Made by a program: the position numbers and the translations under genes. A DNA stretch of 64,000 bases, from the NCBI RefSeq assembly GCF_012396125.1, contig NZ_JAAXOX010000005.1:1-64000 (forward strand), read 5' to 3'. Shown here one piece after another: positions 41,390 through 49,423 of this stretch; the stretch's first letter is position 1; the number at the start of each line of letters is the position of its first letter. The stretch is from Cellulomonas denverensis (GTDB lineage: Bacteria > Actinomycetota > Actinomycetes > Actinomycetales > Cellulomonadaceae). The notes beneath the pieces were generated by a model. That model searched no databases and was not told the DNA's origin. It was given only the letters and a program-made list of their open reading frames with translations.

Positions 41390-42397
41390 TCAGCGCGAGG
41401 CGGGCGAGCTCTTCGCCGTCTCGGCCGGGTCGGTGATCACCGCGTCGCCCAGGATGTCGTCGATCCGGGTCATCAGCTCGGCCGGGATCGTGACCCCGGC
41501 GGCCTTGACGTTCTCGGTGACCTGCTCCGGGCGGGAGGCGCCGATGATCGCCGCCGCCACGTTCCGGTTCTGCAGCACCCAGGCGACCGCCAGCTGCGCC
41601 AGCGACAGGTCGAGCTCCTGGGCCACCGGCTTGAGCTGCTGCACCCGCTCCAGCACGTTCGGCCGGTCCAGGAAGGTCTTGATCGTGCGCGCGCCGCCCT
41701 TCTCGTCCGTGGCGCGCGAGCCCTCGGGCAGCGGCTGGCCCGGCAGGTACTTGCCGGTCAGCACGCCCTGGGCGACCGGGGACCAGACGATCTGGGACAG
41801 GCCGAGCTCCTCGGAGGCCGGGACGACCTCGGCCTCGATCACCCGCCACAGCGCGGAGTACTGCGGCTGGTTGGACACCAACTGGAAGCCCAGCTCCTTG
41901 GCCAGCGCCGCGCCGGCCCGGATCTGGTCGGCGGTCCACTCGCTGACGCCGATGTACAGCGCCTTGCCCTGGCGGACCACGTCCGCGAAGGCCTGCATGG
42001 TCTCCTCCAGCGGCGTCGCGTGGTCGTAGCGGTGCGCCTGGTAGAGGTCGACGTAGTCGGTCTGCAGCCGGGTCAACGAGCCGTCGATCGACTCCATGAT
42101 GTGCTTGCGGGACAGACCGGTGTCGTTCGGGCCCTTGGGGCCGGTCGGCCAGTAGACCTTGGTGAAGATCTCCAGGCTCTGGCGGCGCTCACCCTTGAGC
42201 GCCTCGCCCAGCACGGACTCCGCGACGGTGTTCGCGTAGACGTCCGCGGTGTCGAAGGAGGTGATGCCGGCGTCCAGGGCGGCGCGCACACACGCGGTGG
42301 CGGCGTCGTTCTCGACCTGGGAGCCGTGGGTCAGCCAGTTGCCGTAGGTGATCTCGGAGATCTTGAGGCCGGAGCGGCCGAGGTGACGGAATTCCAT
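41390..42397 (-). CDS. Aldo/keto reductase (Kv-beta-like group)
   Basis: 335 aa from ATG 42397; TAGGCT 7 nt upstream (leaderless). NADPH-dependent (alpha/beta)8 barrel. Blocks: MEFRHLGRSGLKISEITYGNWL, catalytic tetrad segment FDTADVYANTVAESVLGEAL (Asp, Tyr), IFTKVYWP (Lys), VDLYQAHRYD (His), YIGVSEWTADQI, QPQYSALWR, SQIVWSPVAQGVLTGKY and the cofactor end AAIIGASRPEQVTENV. Relatives reduce small aldehydes such as methylglyoxal. Natural substrate unknown; a single-gene transcript. Confidence 0.93.
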   Translation of the reverse strand: MEFRHLGRSGLKISEITYGNWLTHGSQVENDAATACVRAALDAGITSFDTADVYANTVAESVLGEALKGERRQSLEIFTKVYWPTGPKGPNDTGLSRKHIMESIDGSLTRLQTDYVDLYQAHRYDHATPLEETMQAFADVVRQGKALYIGVSEWTADQIRAGAALAKELGFQLVSNQPQYSALWRVIEAEVVPASEELGLSQIVWSPVAQGVLTGKYLPGQPLPEGSRATDEKGGARTIKTFLDRPNVLERVQQLKPVAQELDLSLAQLAVAWVLQNRNVAAAIIGASRPEQVTENVKAAGVTIPAELMTRIDDILGDAVITDPAETAKSSPASR

Positions 42398-42437
42398 GCT
42401 GACCAGCCTAGGACCTCCCGCCGACACTCACACGAGG

Positions 42438-43037
42438 TCAGCTCGGCCACTCGCCGTGCTTGTTCTGCGGCTTGGGCAGCCGGGCACGCCGGATCTGGAA
42501 CACCCGGGTGATCGCGTACATCATCGTGCCGCGCACGATCGCGTCCGGGCCGTACTTCTCGATCAGCTTCTTCTTCAGCCGGCGCCACATGATCACCGAG
42601 TCGGCCACCATCGCCAGGATGAAGACGTACAGCGCGATCAGCGCCAGGAACGCCGCCTGGGTGCTGATCGCGGACAGGCCGATGTTGGCCAGCAACACCA
42701 CGATCGCGATCGGCAGGAACAGCTCGCCCAGGTTCCAGCGCGCGTCCACGTACAGCCGGACGTAACGCCGCACCGGGCCCTTGTCCTTGGCGGGCAGGTA
42801 GCGCTCGTCGCCGGACTGCATCGCCTGGTACTGCTTCTCCCGCTCGATCCGCTGGGCGGCGCGCGCGTCCTTGGCGGCGGCCTTGCGGTCGGCGGGCACC
42901 AGGGGACGACGATTGGCCGCCTCGGCCTGCTTGCGGGTCGGGGTCGGCCGGCCCTTGCCGGCCTGCGTCTCGATCACCGCCGGGGTCTCCTCGACCGCGG
43001 GCTGGCTGGCGTCGTTGTCCTTGCTGCGTCCGAACAC
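42438..43037 (-). CDS. DUF3043 domain-containing membrane protein
   Basis: 199 aa from GTG 43037; TACCCT 6 nt upstream on the minus strand. A charged N-terminal half (KGRPTPTRKQAEAANRRPLVPADRKAAAKDARAAQRIEREKQYQ) is followed by the DUF3043 core: ERYLPAKDKGPVRRYVRLYVDARWNLGELFLP, two membrane helices (IAIVVLLANIGLSA; FLALIALYVFILAMVADSVIMW) and VRGTMMYAITRVFQIRRARLPKP. Widely conserved in Actinobacteria; function not established. Divergent from the M20 dipeptidase, 32 bp between starts. Confidence 0.9.
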   Translation of the reverse strand: MFGRSKDNDASQPAVEETPAVIETQAGKGRPTPTRKQAEAANRRPLVPADRKAAAKDARAAQRIEREKQYQAMQSGDERYLPAKDKGPVRRYVRLYVDARWNLGELFLPIAIVVLLANIGLSAISTQAAFLALIALYVFILAMVADSVIMWRRLKKKLIEKYGPDAIVRGTMMYAITRVFQIRRARLPKPQNKHGEWPS

Positions 43038-43043
43038 CCCTCC

Positions 43044-43061
43044 AGGGTAGTCGAGTAGCGT
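43044..43061. promoter_or_regulatory. Very compact bidirectional promoter (DUF3043 / M20 dipeptidase)
   Basis: Minus-strand TACCCT (43049-43044) and plus-strand TAGCGT (43056-43061) are only 6 bp apart. They lie 6 and 8 nt from their respective GTG starts. Each -35 region would fall within the other gene's start. Confidence 0.5.
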
Positions 43062-43069
43062 GGCGACCC

Positions 43070-44449
43070 GTGACAGCCTCCGACCCCACTCATGTCCCCG
43101 ATGTCGCCGCACTCCGGGAGCGCGTGCAGCAGATCTGGCCCGGCGTCCGCTCAGACCTGGAGGATCTGGTCCGGATCCCCAGCGTCTCGAACAGTGACTT
43201 CGACCAGGCGCACGTCGCCGCCAGCGCCCGGGCCGTCGCCGACCTGCTGACCGGCGCCGGGATGCCCGAGGTGCAGATCCTGTCGGTGGACCGCCCGGAC
43301 GGGTCCCCCGGTGCCCCCGCGGTGGTGGCCCGCCGCCCCGCCCCGGCGGGTGCGCCGACGGTGCTGCTCTACGCCCACCACGACGTGCAGCCGCCCGGCG
43401 CCGACACGGACTGGGACACCCCGCCCTTCGAGCCCACCGAGTCCGGCGGTCGCCTGTTCGGCCGCGGCGCGGCGGACGACAAGGCCGGTGTGGTCGCCCA
43501 CCTCGGTGCGCTCCGGACGCTGGCCGACGACCTGCGGGTGGGGGTGACCGTGTTCGTCGAGGGCGAGGAGGAGGTCGGTTCGCCGTCCTTCACCACCTTC
43601 CTGCACACCCACCGGGACCTGCTGGCCGCCGACGTGATCGTGGTCGCCGACTCCTCGAACTGGCGGGTGGGCGTGCCCGGCCTGACCACCTCGCTGCGCG
43701 GACTGGTCGACCTGGACGTCGAGGTCGCCGTGCTGGACCACGCCATCCACTCCGGCATGTTCGGCGGTCCGGTGATCGACGCGGTCACCCTGTTGTCCCG
43801 GCTGATCGCCACCCTGCACGACGACCGCGGTGACGTCGCCGTGGCCGGGCTGCACCACGCCGCCGACCCGGCCGTCGACTACGACGAGGACGCCTTCCGC
43901 GCGGACGCCGGGGTGCTCGACGGCGTGCAGCTGGCCGGCACCGGCCCGATCAGCTCCCGGCTGTGGACCAAGCCGACCATCGCCGTGATCGGCCTGGACG
44001 CCCCCCGGGTCGCCACCGCCTCCAACACGATCACCCCGAAGGCGACCGCGAAGCTGTCGATGCGCATCGCCCCCGGTCAGGACCCGCAGGCCGCACTGGA
44101 GGCACTGCGCAGCCACCTGATCGACCACGCCCCGTTCGGCGCCCGGGTCACCGTGCGCGACGGCGAACTCGGCAAGGCGTTCCAGGCCCCCGCCGACTCC
44201 GAGGCGATGCGCGCCGCCCGCCAGGCGTTCTCGGACGCCTGGGGCACCGACCCGGTCGACATCGGCATCGGCGGGTCGATCCCGTTCATCGCCGACCTGC
44301 TGGAGGTCTTCCCGGACGCCGCGATCCTGGTCACCGGCGTCGAGGACCCCGACTCCCGGGCCCACGGGGCGAACGAGTCGGTGCACCTGGGCGAGCTGCA
44401 GAAGGTCGTGCTGGCGGAGGCGCTGCTGCTGGCCCGGCTCGCGCACTGA
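43070..44449 (+). CDS. M20-family dipeptidase (ArgE/DapE/CNDP type)
   Basis: 459 aa from GTG 43070. Two-metal hydrolase of the cytosol. Ligands: His in LLYAHHDVQPPG, bridging Asp in GRGAADDKAGVV, catalytic Glu and ligand in VEGEEEVGSPSF, Asp in VVADSSNW and C-terminal His in RAHGANESVHLGE. A dimerisation domain (about residues 195-370) interrupts the catalytic domain (LTTSLRGLVDLDVEVAVLDHAIHSGMFGG). It resembles the actinobacterial dipeptidases that cleave Xaa-Xaa or Cys-Gly type dipeptides. A terminator hairpin follows 13 nt after the stop. Confidence 0.93.
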   Translation: MTASDPTHVPDVAALRERVQQIWPGVRSDLEDLVRIPSVSNSDFDQAHVAASARAVADLLTGAGMPEVQILSVDRPDGSPGAPAVVARRPAPAGAPTVLLYAHHDVQPPGADTDWDTPPFEPTESGGRLFGRGAADDKAGVVAHLGALRTLADDLRVGVTVFVEGEEEVGSPSFTTFLHTHRDLLAADVIVVADSSNWRVGVPGLTTSLRGLVDLDVEVAVLDHAIHSGMFGGPVIDAVTLLSRLIATLHDDRGDVAVAGLHHAADPAVDYDEDAFRADAGVLDGVQLAGTGPISSRLWTKPTIAVIGLDAPRVATASNTITPKATAKLSMRIAPGQDPQAALEALRSHLIDHAPFGARVTVRDGELGKAFQAPADSEAMRAARQAFSDAWGTDPVDIGIGGSIPFIADLLEVFPDAAILVTGVEDPDSRAHGANESVHLGELQKVVLAEALLLARLAH

Positions 44450-44462
44450 CACCACGCTGCTG

Positions 44463-44499
44463 CGAACGGCCCGCCCCGACTGCCGGGGCGGGCCGTTCG
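44463..44499 (+). terminator. Terminator hairpin after the M20 dipeptidase
   Basis: CGAACGGCCCGCCCCG (44463-44478), a 5-nt loop, and its exact complement (44484-44499); a 16-bp stem. Confidence 0.85.
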
Positions 44500-44511
44500 G
44501 GTGCTCGGGCG

Positions 44512-44540
44512 CTGTCGCAATAGGGCGATATCGGCGACAG
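44512..44540. promoter_or_regulatory. Inverted repeat upstream of the orphan nuclease gene
   Basis: CTGTCGC (44512-44518) and GCGACAG (44534-44540) with a 15-nt AT-richer spacer. It lies in the 176-bp gap before the nuclease gene and could be an operator; nothing more can be said. Confidence 0.35.
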
Positions 44541-44675
44541 ATTCCGGTTGCTCACGAAATGGTGAATGGTCGGAATGTCCCTATGAATGTGGCGCGCAGC
44601 CCCGGAAGCCCTCGCATCCGCGCTCCCCACCGTGGCACGATCTGGGACGTAGCCAGACCGTAGAAAGGACCGGGC

Positions 44676-45773
44676 ATGGAGCTCGCGGAGCGACTGGCGT
44701 CCCTCGCCAGCAAGGTGGAACAGCAGAAGTCGTCGATCGGCACGGAGGAGGCGACCAAGAACGCCTTCGTCATGCCGTTCATCTCGCTGGTGCTGGGATA
44801 CGACGTGTTCAATCCGCAGGAGGTCGTGCCGGAGTTCACCGCCGATGTCGGCGTGAAGAAGGGCGAGAAGATCGACTACGCCATCGTCAAGGATGGCGAG
44901 GTGCAGATTCTGGTGGAGTGCAAGACGGTCGGTTCCCCGCTCAGTCTCGAGCACGCCTCACAGCTGTTCCGCTACTTCGCCACCACCAACGCCCGGATCG
45001 CGATCCTGACCAACGGCGAGCGTTACCACTTCTTCACTGATCTGGATCGCCCGAACCGGATGGATGACAAGCCGTTCCTCCAGCTCGATCTCACCGATCT
45101 CGACCCGTCGGTGATCCCCGAGGTCGAGAAGATGGGCAAGGAGCTGTTCGATCTCGACTCGATCCTCAACGCCGCCGAGGAACTGAAGTACGTCGGCGCC
45201 ATCAAGCGGGTGCTCGCGACCCAGTTCCGTGAACCGGACGACGACTGGGTGCGGGTGCTCATCTCCCGGGTCTACGAGGGGCCGATCACGCAGCGGGTGC
45301 GTGAGCAGTTCGGGCCGCTCGCGCGCAAGGCGGCCAAGCAGTTCCTCTCGGATCAGGTCAATGAGCGGCTGAAGACCGCGCTGGGCTCGCAGAACGGCTT
45401 CGATGCGTCGGCCGACGCGATGACCGGCGAGGCGGCCGCGGAGGAGAGCCTGGCGGAGGCGGAGGAGAGCGCCCACGACAAGGGTGTCGTGACGACGCTC
45501 GAGGAGATCGAGGCGTTCCAGATCATCCGAGCGATCGCCTGCAGTGAGGTCGCACCCGGGCGGATCGTGGCCCGCGACACCAAGTCGTACTGCGGGGTGC
45601 TGGTGGACGACAACAACCGCAAGCCGGTGGCGCGGCTGCATTTCAACAGCTCGCAGAGGTACCTCGGGCTCCTGGACGCCGACAAGAACGAGACCAGGCA
45701 CGCGATCGGTTCGCTCGAGGAGATCTACCAGTACGCCGATCAGATCCGTGAGGCCGTCAACCGCTACGCCTAG
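44676..45773 (+). CDS. Orphan HsdR-N-type (type I restriction R-subunit-like) nuclease protein
   Basis: 365 aa from ATG 44676, preceded by AGAAAGGA. An N-terminal helix (MELAERLASLASKVEQQK) precedes a PD-(D/E)XK nuclease core. Asp67 lies in GEKIDYAIV, and Glu81 and Lys83 in LVECKTVG, with SLEHASQLFRYFATTNARIAILTNGERYHFF as in HsdR_N_2 proteins. It lacks the helicase motor of true HsdR. A mid helical region is followed by a C-terminal domain around RDTKSYCGVLVDDNNRKPVARLHFNSSQ. No hsdM or hsdS is nearby. Such solitary genes occur in prophages and defence loci, and their role is undefined. Its composition is less GC-extreme than its neighbours. Confidence 0.8.
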   Translation: MELAERLASLASKVEQQKSSIGTEEATKNAFVMPFISLVLGYDVFNPQEVVPEFTADVGVKKGEKIDYAIVKDGEVQILVECKTVGSPLSLEHASQLFRYFATTNARIAILTNGERYHFFTDLDRPNRMDDKPFLQLDLTDLDPSVIPEVEKMGKELFDLDSILNAAEELKYVGAIKRVLATQFREPDDDWVRVLISRVYEGPITQRVREQFGPLARKAAKQFLSDQVNERLKTALGSQNGFDASADAMTGEAAAEESLAEAEESAHDKGVVTTLEEIEAFQIIRAIACSEVAPGRIVARDTKSYCGVLVDDNNRKPVARLHFNSSQRYLGLLDADKNETRHAIGSLEEIYQYADQIREAVNRYA

Positions 45774-45793
45774 CCCGCAGGACCCGGCCTCGG

Positions 45794-46393
45794 CTACACC
45801 GGCGGGGCCGGGTCGTACTGGATCGCGCGGCGGACGTCGCGGGCGGCGGCGGGGGACTCCAGGCGGGCGACCAGGTGCAGGGCCATGTCGATCCCGGCCG
45901 AGACGCCGGCGGAGGTGACCACGTCGCCGTCGTCGACGAACCGGGCCTCGGTGTCGATCAGCACGCTGGCGTCCAGGGCGGCGAGTTCGTCGAAGGCGCG
46001 CCAGTGGGTGGTCGCGGGGCGGCCGGCCAGCAGCCCGGCGGCGGCGAACGGGAGCGCGCCGGTGCAGACCGAGGCCATCAGCGGGGTGGTCGGGCGCAGT
46101 CCGCGCAGCCAGGCCAGGTGGGTGGGGTCCTCGGCCAGTCGCCGGGTGCCCTGGCCGCCGGGATGGATCAGCACGTGCAGGTCGCCGGCCTCGTCGGCCG
46201 AGGTGTCCGGGAGCAGTCGCAGGCCCTTGGCCGCGCGGACACCGGCGCCGTCGGGGGAGAAGATCAGCACCTCGGGCCGCAGCGGTGACATCGCGGCCCA
46301 GGCGGCGAGCACCTCGTAGGGGCCGACCAGGTCGAGCTCCTCCACGTCGTCGAAGGCGAACAGGCCGATCCGCAGCGGGTGTCCGGTGCCCAT
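45794..46393 (-). CDS. DJ-1/PfpI-family (isonitrile hydratase-like) protein
   Basis: 199 aa from ATG 46393. GATase1-like fold: LRIGLFAFDDVEELDLVGPYEVLAAW, LHVLIHPGGQGTRRLAEDP, the nucleophile Cys elbow MASVCTGALPFAAAGLLAGRPATTHWRAFDEL, and VVTSAGVSAGIDMALHLV. The pattern (Cys elbow followed by a TTHW His) matches the isonitrile hydratase and AraC-ligand-domain-like subgroup. Substrate unknown. Sits 16 nt downstream of nadA on the same strand, so perhaps co-transcribed. Confidence 0.88.
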   Translation of the reverse strand: MGTGHPLRIGLFAFDDVEELDLVGPYEVLAAWAAMSPLRPEVLIFSPDGAGVRAAKGLRLLPDTSADEAGDLHVLIHPGGQGTRRLAEDPTHLAWLRGLRPTTPLMASVCTGALPFAAAGLLAGRPATTHWRAFDELAALDASVLIDTEARFVDDGDVVTSAGVSAGIDMALHLVARLESPAAARDVRRAIQYDPAPPV

Positions 46394-46409
46394 GTGTGCT
46401 CCCAGCTGG

Positions 46410-47612
46410 TCAGAGTCCCGGCAGTGCCAGCATCTGGTCCAGGGCGACCCGGGCCCAGTGCGCGTCGTCGGCGTCCACCACGATCCGGTTGACCATCCGG
46501 CCCTCGGCCAGCGACTCCATCGCCCAGACCAGGTGTGGCAGGTCGATCCGGTTCATGGTGGAGCAGAAGCAGACGGTGTCGTCCAGGTAGCTGATCCGCT
46601 TGTCCGGGTGGGCAGCGGCCAGCCGGCGGACCAGGTTGAGCTCGGTGCCGATCGCCCAGGCGGAGCCCGGCTCGGCGGCGTCCAGCGCCTTGATGATGTA
46701 CTCGGTCGAGCCGACCAGATCGGCGCCGGTGACCACCTCGTGCTTGCACTCGGGGTGCACGAGCACGGTGACGTCCGGCACGGCGGCGCGTACGTCGACC
46801 AGGTTCTGCGCGGAGAACCGGCCGTGTACCGAGCAGTGCCCGCGCCAGAGGATCATCCGGGCGTCGCGCAGTTGCTGGGTGGTCAGGCCACCGTTCGGCT
46901 TGCGCGGGTCGAAGACGACGCACGCCTCCAGCGGGATGCCGAGCTGCAGCACCGCGGTGTTCCGGCCCAGGTGCTGGTCCGGCATGAACAGGACCTTGCC
47001 GGTGCCGTCGACGCCACCGACCCGGTCGAACGCCCAGCGCAGGGCGACCTGGGCGTTGGAGGAGGTGCAGACGGTGCCGCCGTGCCGGCCGGTGAACGCC
47101 TTGATCGCGGCGGTGGAGTTCATGTAGGTCACCGGGACGGTGTCCTCGGCGATGCCGGCCTCGACCAGCACGTCCCAGGCGTCCTCGACCTGGTCGATCG
47201 CGGCCATGTCGGCCATCGAGCAGCCCGCCGCCAGGTCCGGCAGCACGACCTGCTGGGCGTCGGAGGTCAGGATGTCGGCCGACTCGGCCATGAAGTGCAC
47301 GCCGCAGAACAGGATGAACTCGGCCTCGGGCCGGGCAGCCGCCTCGCGGGCGAGTTTGAACGAGTCGCCGGTGACGTCGGCGAAGTCGATCACCTCGTCG
47401 CGCTGGTAGTGGTGCCCGAGCACGAAGGCCCGGTCGCCGAGGGCGGCACGGGCGGCGCGGGCGCGATCGACCAGGTCCGGGTCGCTGGCGGCGGGCAGAG
47501 CGCCGGAGCATTCGACGCCCCGCTCGGAGGCGAGGTCGGTTCCCTGGCCGAGCAGGAGCAGCGCCGAGGAACGCGGCTCGGCGAACGTCGCGGGCTGAGT
47601 GAGCAGGGTCAC
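46410..47612 (-). CDS. nadA: Quinolinate synthase
   Basis: 400 aa from GTG 47612. It condenses iminoaspartate with dihydroxyacetone phosphate to quinolinate for NAD synthesis, using a [4Fe-4S] cluster. Signature blocks: FVLGHHYQRDEVIDFADVTGDSF, ILFCGVHFMAESADIL, LAAGCSMADM, PVTYMNSTAAIKAF, VCTSSNAQ, MPDQHLGRN, HPECKHEVV, GSTEYIIKAL and DTVCFCSTMNRI. Candidate cluster cysteines occur at CGVH, PECK and VCFC. nadB and nadC, the usual neighbours, are not in this window. Divergent from the glycerate kinase homologue, 53 bp between starts. Confidence 0.96.
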   Translation of the reverse strand: MTLLTQPATFAEPRSSALLLLGQGTDLASERGVECSGALPAASDPDLVDRARAARAALGDRAFVLGHHYQRDEVIDFADVTGDSFKLAREAAARPEAEFILFCGVHFMAESADILTSDAQQVVLPDLAAGCSMADMAAIDQVEDAWDVLVEAGIAEDTVPVTYMNSTAAIKAFTGRHGGTVCTSSNAQVALRWAFDRVGGVDGTGKVLFMPDQHLGRNTAVLQLGIPLEACVVFDPRKPNGGLTTQQLRDARMILWRGHCSVHGRFSAQNLVDVRAAVPDVTVLVHPECKHEVVTGADLVGSTEYIIKALDAAEPGSAWAIGTELNLVRRLAAAHPDKRISYLDDTVCFCSTMNRIDLPHLVWAMESLAEGRMVNRIVVDADDAHWARVALDQMLALPGL

Positions 47613-47665
47613 CGGCCGATCATCCCATAGCGCCCGGCTCGGGTGGCACGTGCCACGATCAGCGG

Positions 47666-48886
47666 GTGCATGTCCTGGTGAGCCCCGGTCGCTTCGACCG
47701 CCCGACGACCTCCGCCCCCGGTGCGCCCGGCCCGGCCGGCTGGCCCGCGATGAGTGCGCCGGAGGTGGCCCGGGCGATCGCGGACGGCTGGCACGACACC
47801 CGGCCGGACGACCGGGTGGACCTGCTGCCGTTGGGGGATGGCGGGCCCGGCCTGATCGATGTGCTCCGGCCGGTGCGCGGCGGGGAGCTGGTCGCGGCGA
47901 CCGTGCCGGATGCCGGGGGCGTGCCGGTGCCGGGGGCGGTGCTGGTGCTGACCGAGGACTCCGGTGCCCGGACGGCGTGGGTCGACGGGTCGCTGGCGCT
48001 GGCCGGGTCGGCGCCGGTGGCCGGGTCGTCGACCGCGGGGCTGGGCGAACTGGTGCGCGCGGCGCTGGCGACCGAGGCGGAGCGGATCGTGGTCGGCACC
48101 GGCCCTCGCCGGGTGACCGCGCACGACGGCGGCTGGGGGCTGCTGCGGGCACTGCTGGGCGGCGACGGGCTGCCGGAGTCCCCGCCCGTGCAGGCCCCGC
48201 CGGGATTCGCCGAGCGGCTGGCCGGGCTGATCGCGGAGCTGCGCGGCCGGGACCTGGTGCTGCTCGGCCACCACGACCTGCCGCTGCTCGGGCTGAACGG
48301 GGCGAGCGCGGCGCTGGTGGACGCCGGGCGGGCCGGGGCGGAGGAGTCCCAGGCCGTCGAGCGCCGGATGGCCGACCTGGTGGCGATGCTGACCGCCGCC
48401 GCGGGGCCCGGCCGCCGGGACTTGCTCGCCACCGGGCACGGCCATGACCACGGGATCCTCCCGGCGGCGACCGCGACCCGGCCGGGCGTGACCCCCGGTT
48501 CCGGTGCCGGCGGCGGGGCGGCCTTCGCCCTCGGGCTGCTCGGCGCCCGGCGGGTGGACGGTGCGGCGTGGGTGGCGGACGCCGTGCGGCTGGCCGACCG
48601 GGTGGCCGAGGTGGACCTGGTGGTGACCGGCGCCGGGGTGCTGGACGCCACCGCGCTGGAGGAGGGCGTGCTCCCCGCGGTCAGCGCCGCCGCCCTGCCG
48701 CTGGGCATTCCGTTGATCGCCCTGGCCGCCGAGTTGCGCACCGGCCGGCGGGACTGGGGGGCGGCCGGGGTGGCCGGCGCCTTCGGGGTGATCGAGTCGC
48801 CGGAGCAGCTGGCCGGCTGGCAGGCGGGCCCGGCGACGGCGCTGCGGGCCCGGATCCCCCGAGTGGCGCGCACCTGGTCCCGCTGA
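47666..48886 (+). CDS. Glycerate kinase homologue, active-site motifs degenerate
   Basis: 406 aa from GTG 47666; CACGAT lies 6 nt upstream (leaderless). Fold marks: VLVSPGRF start, PLGDGGPGLIDVL, GTGPRRVTAHDGGWGLLRALLG, GAGGGAAFALGLLGARRVDGA and VTGAGVLDATALEEGVL. Compared with GlxK/GarK, the early SYKES lysine is absent, ATNDGG is changed to VTAHDGG, and the GEGRxDxQSxxGK catalytic block has lost Glu and the GK. There is no lysine in the entire chain. It may be non-catalytic or have new specificity. The gene order glycerate kinase homologue, erpA, desulfurase homologue, ctaC resembles other Actinobacteria. Confidence 0.8.
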   Translation: MHVLVSPGRFDRPTTSAPGAPGPAGWPAMSAPEVARAIADGWHDTRPDDRVDLLPLGDGGPGLIDVLRPVRGGELVAATVPDAGGVPVPGAVLVLTEDSGARTAWVDGSLALAGSAPVAGSSTAGLGELVRAALATEAERIVVGTGPRRVTAHDGGWGLLRALLGGDGLPESPPVQAPPGFAERLAGLIAELRGRDLVLLGHHDLPLLGLNGASAALVDAGRAGAEESQAVERRMADLVAMLTAAAGPGRRDLLATGHGHDHGILPAATATRPGVTPGSGAGGGAAFALGLLGARRVDGAAWVADAVRLADRVAEVDLVVTGAGVLDATALEEGVLPAVSAAALPLGIPLIALAAELRTGRRDWGAAGVAGAFGVIESPEQLAGWQAGPATALRARIPRVARTWSR

Positions 48887-49012
48887 CGCGCGGAGCCGGG
48901 TCGTAGAGTGGGAACACATCACGCGGGCCCGCTGTTGACCCGGTGTGACCGTGACGGTCCAGGGCCGAGCCGCGCCCCGGGACCGCCGACCGGACCAGAC
49001 ACGGGAGAGACG

Positions 49013-49363
49013 ATGAGCGAGACCACCGAGACCGCGACGCACGGTGTCGTACTGACCGACGTCGCCGCCGGGAAGGTGCGCAGCCTGCTGGAGCAGGAGG
49101 GCCGTGACGACCTGCGGCTGCGCATCGCCGTGCAGCCGGGTGGCTGTTCCGGCCTGATCTACCAGCTGTACTTCGACGAGCGGGTGCTCGACGGTGACGC
49201 GCTGCGCGACTTCGACGGGGTCGAGGTGGTCGTGGACCGGATGAGCGTGCCGTACCTGGAGGGCGCGACGATCGACTTCGCGGACACGATCGAGAAGCAG
49301 GGCTTCACGATCGACAACCCGAACGCCGGTTCGTCCTGCGCCTGCGGCGGCTCGTTCAGCTGA
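49013..49363 (+). CDS. erpA: Iron-sulfur cluster insertion protein ErpA (A-type carrier)
   Basis: 116 aa from ATG 49013, with GGGAGAGA upstream. HesB/IscA family with the three cluster cysteines Cys45 (PGGCSGLIY), Cys109 and Cys111 (SSCACGGSF). VEVVVDRMSVPYLEGATIDF is the family core. It accepts Fe-S clusters and donates them to apo-proteins. The nearby quinolinate synthase and Rieske protein are plausible clients (inference). It has its own 126-bp upstream region and a terminator at 49373. Confidence 0.95.
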   Translation: MSETTETATHGVVLTDVAAGKVRSLLEQEGRDDLRLRIAVQPGGCSGLIYQLYFDERVLDGDALRDFDGVEVVVDRMSVPYLEGATIDFADTIEKQGFTIDNPNAGSSCACGGSFS

Positions 49364-49372
49364 TCCCGGCCA

Positions 49373-49409
49373 GAAGCCCCGGACCGTCCCCTGTGCGGCC
49401 CGGGGCTTC
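49373..49409. terminator. Terminator between erpA and the desulfurase homologue
   Basis: GAAGCCCCGG (49373-49382) pairs with CCGGGGCTTC (49400-49409). It serves both convergent genes. Confidence 0.8.
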
Positions 49410-49423
49410 GTCGTGTCCGGCGG

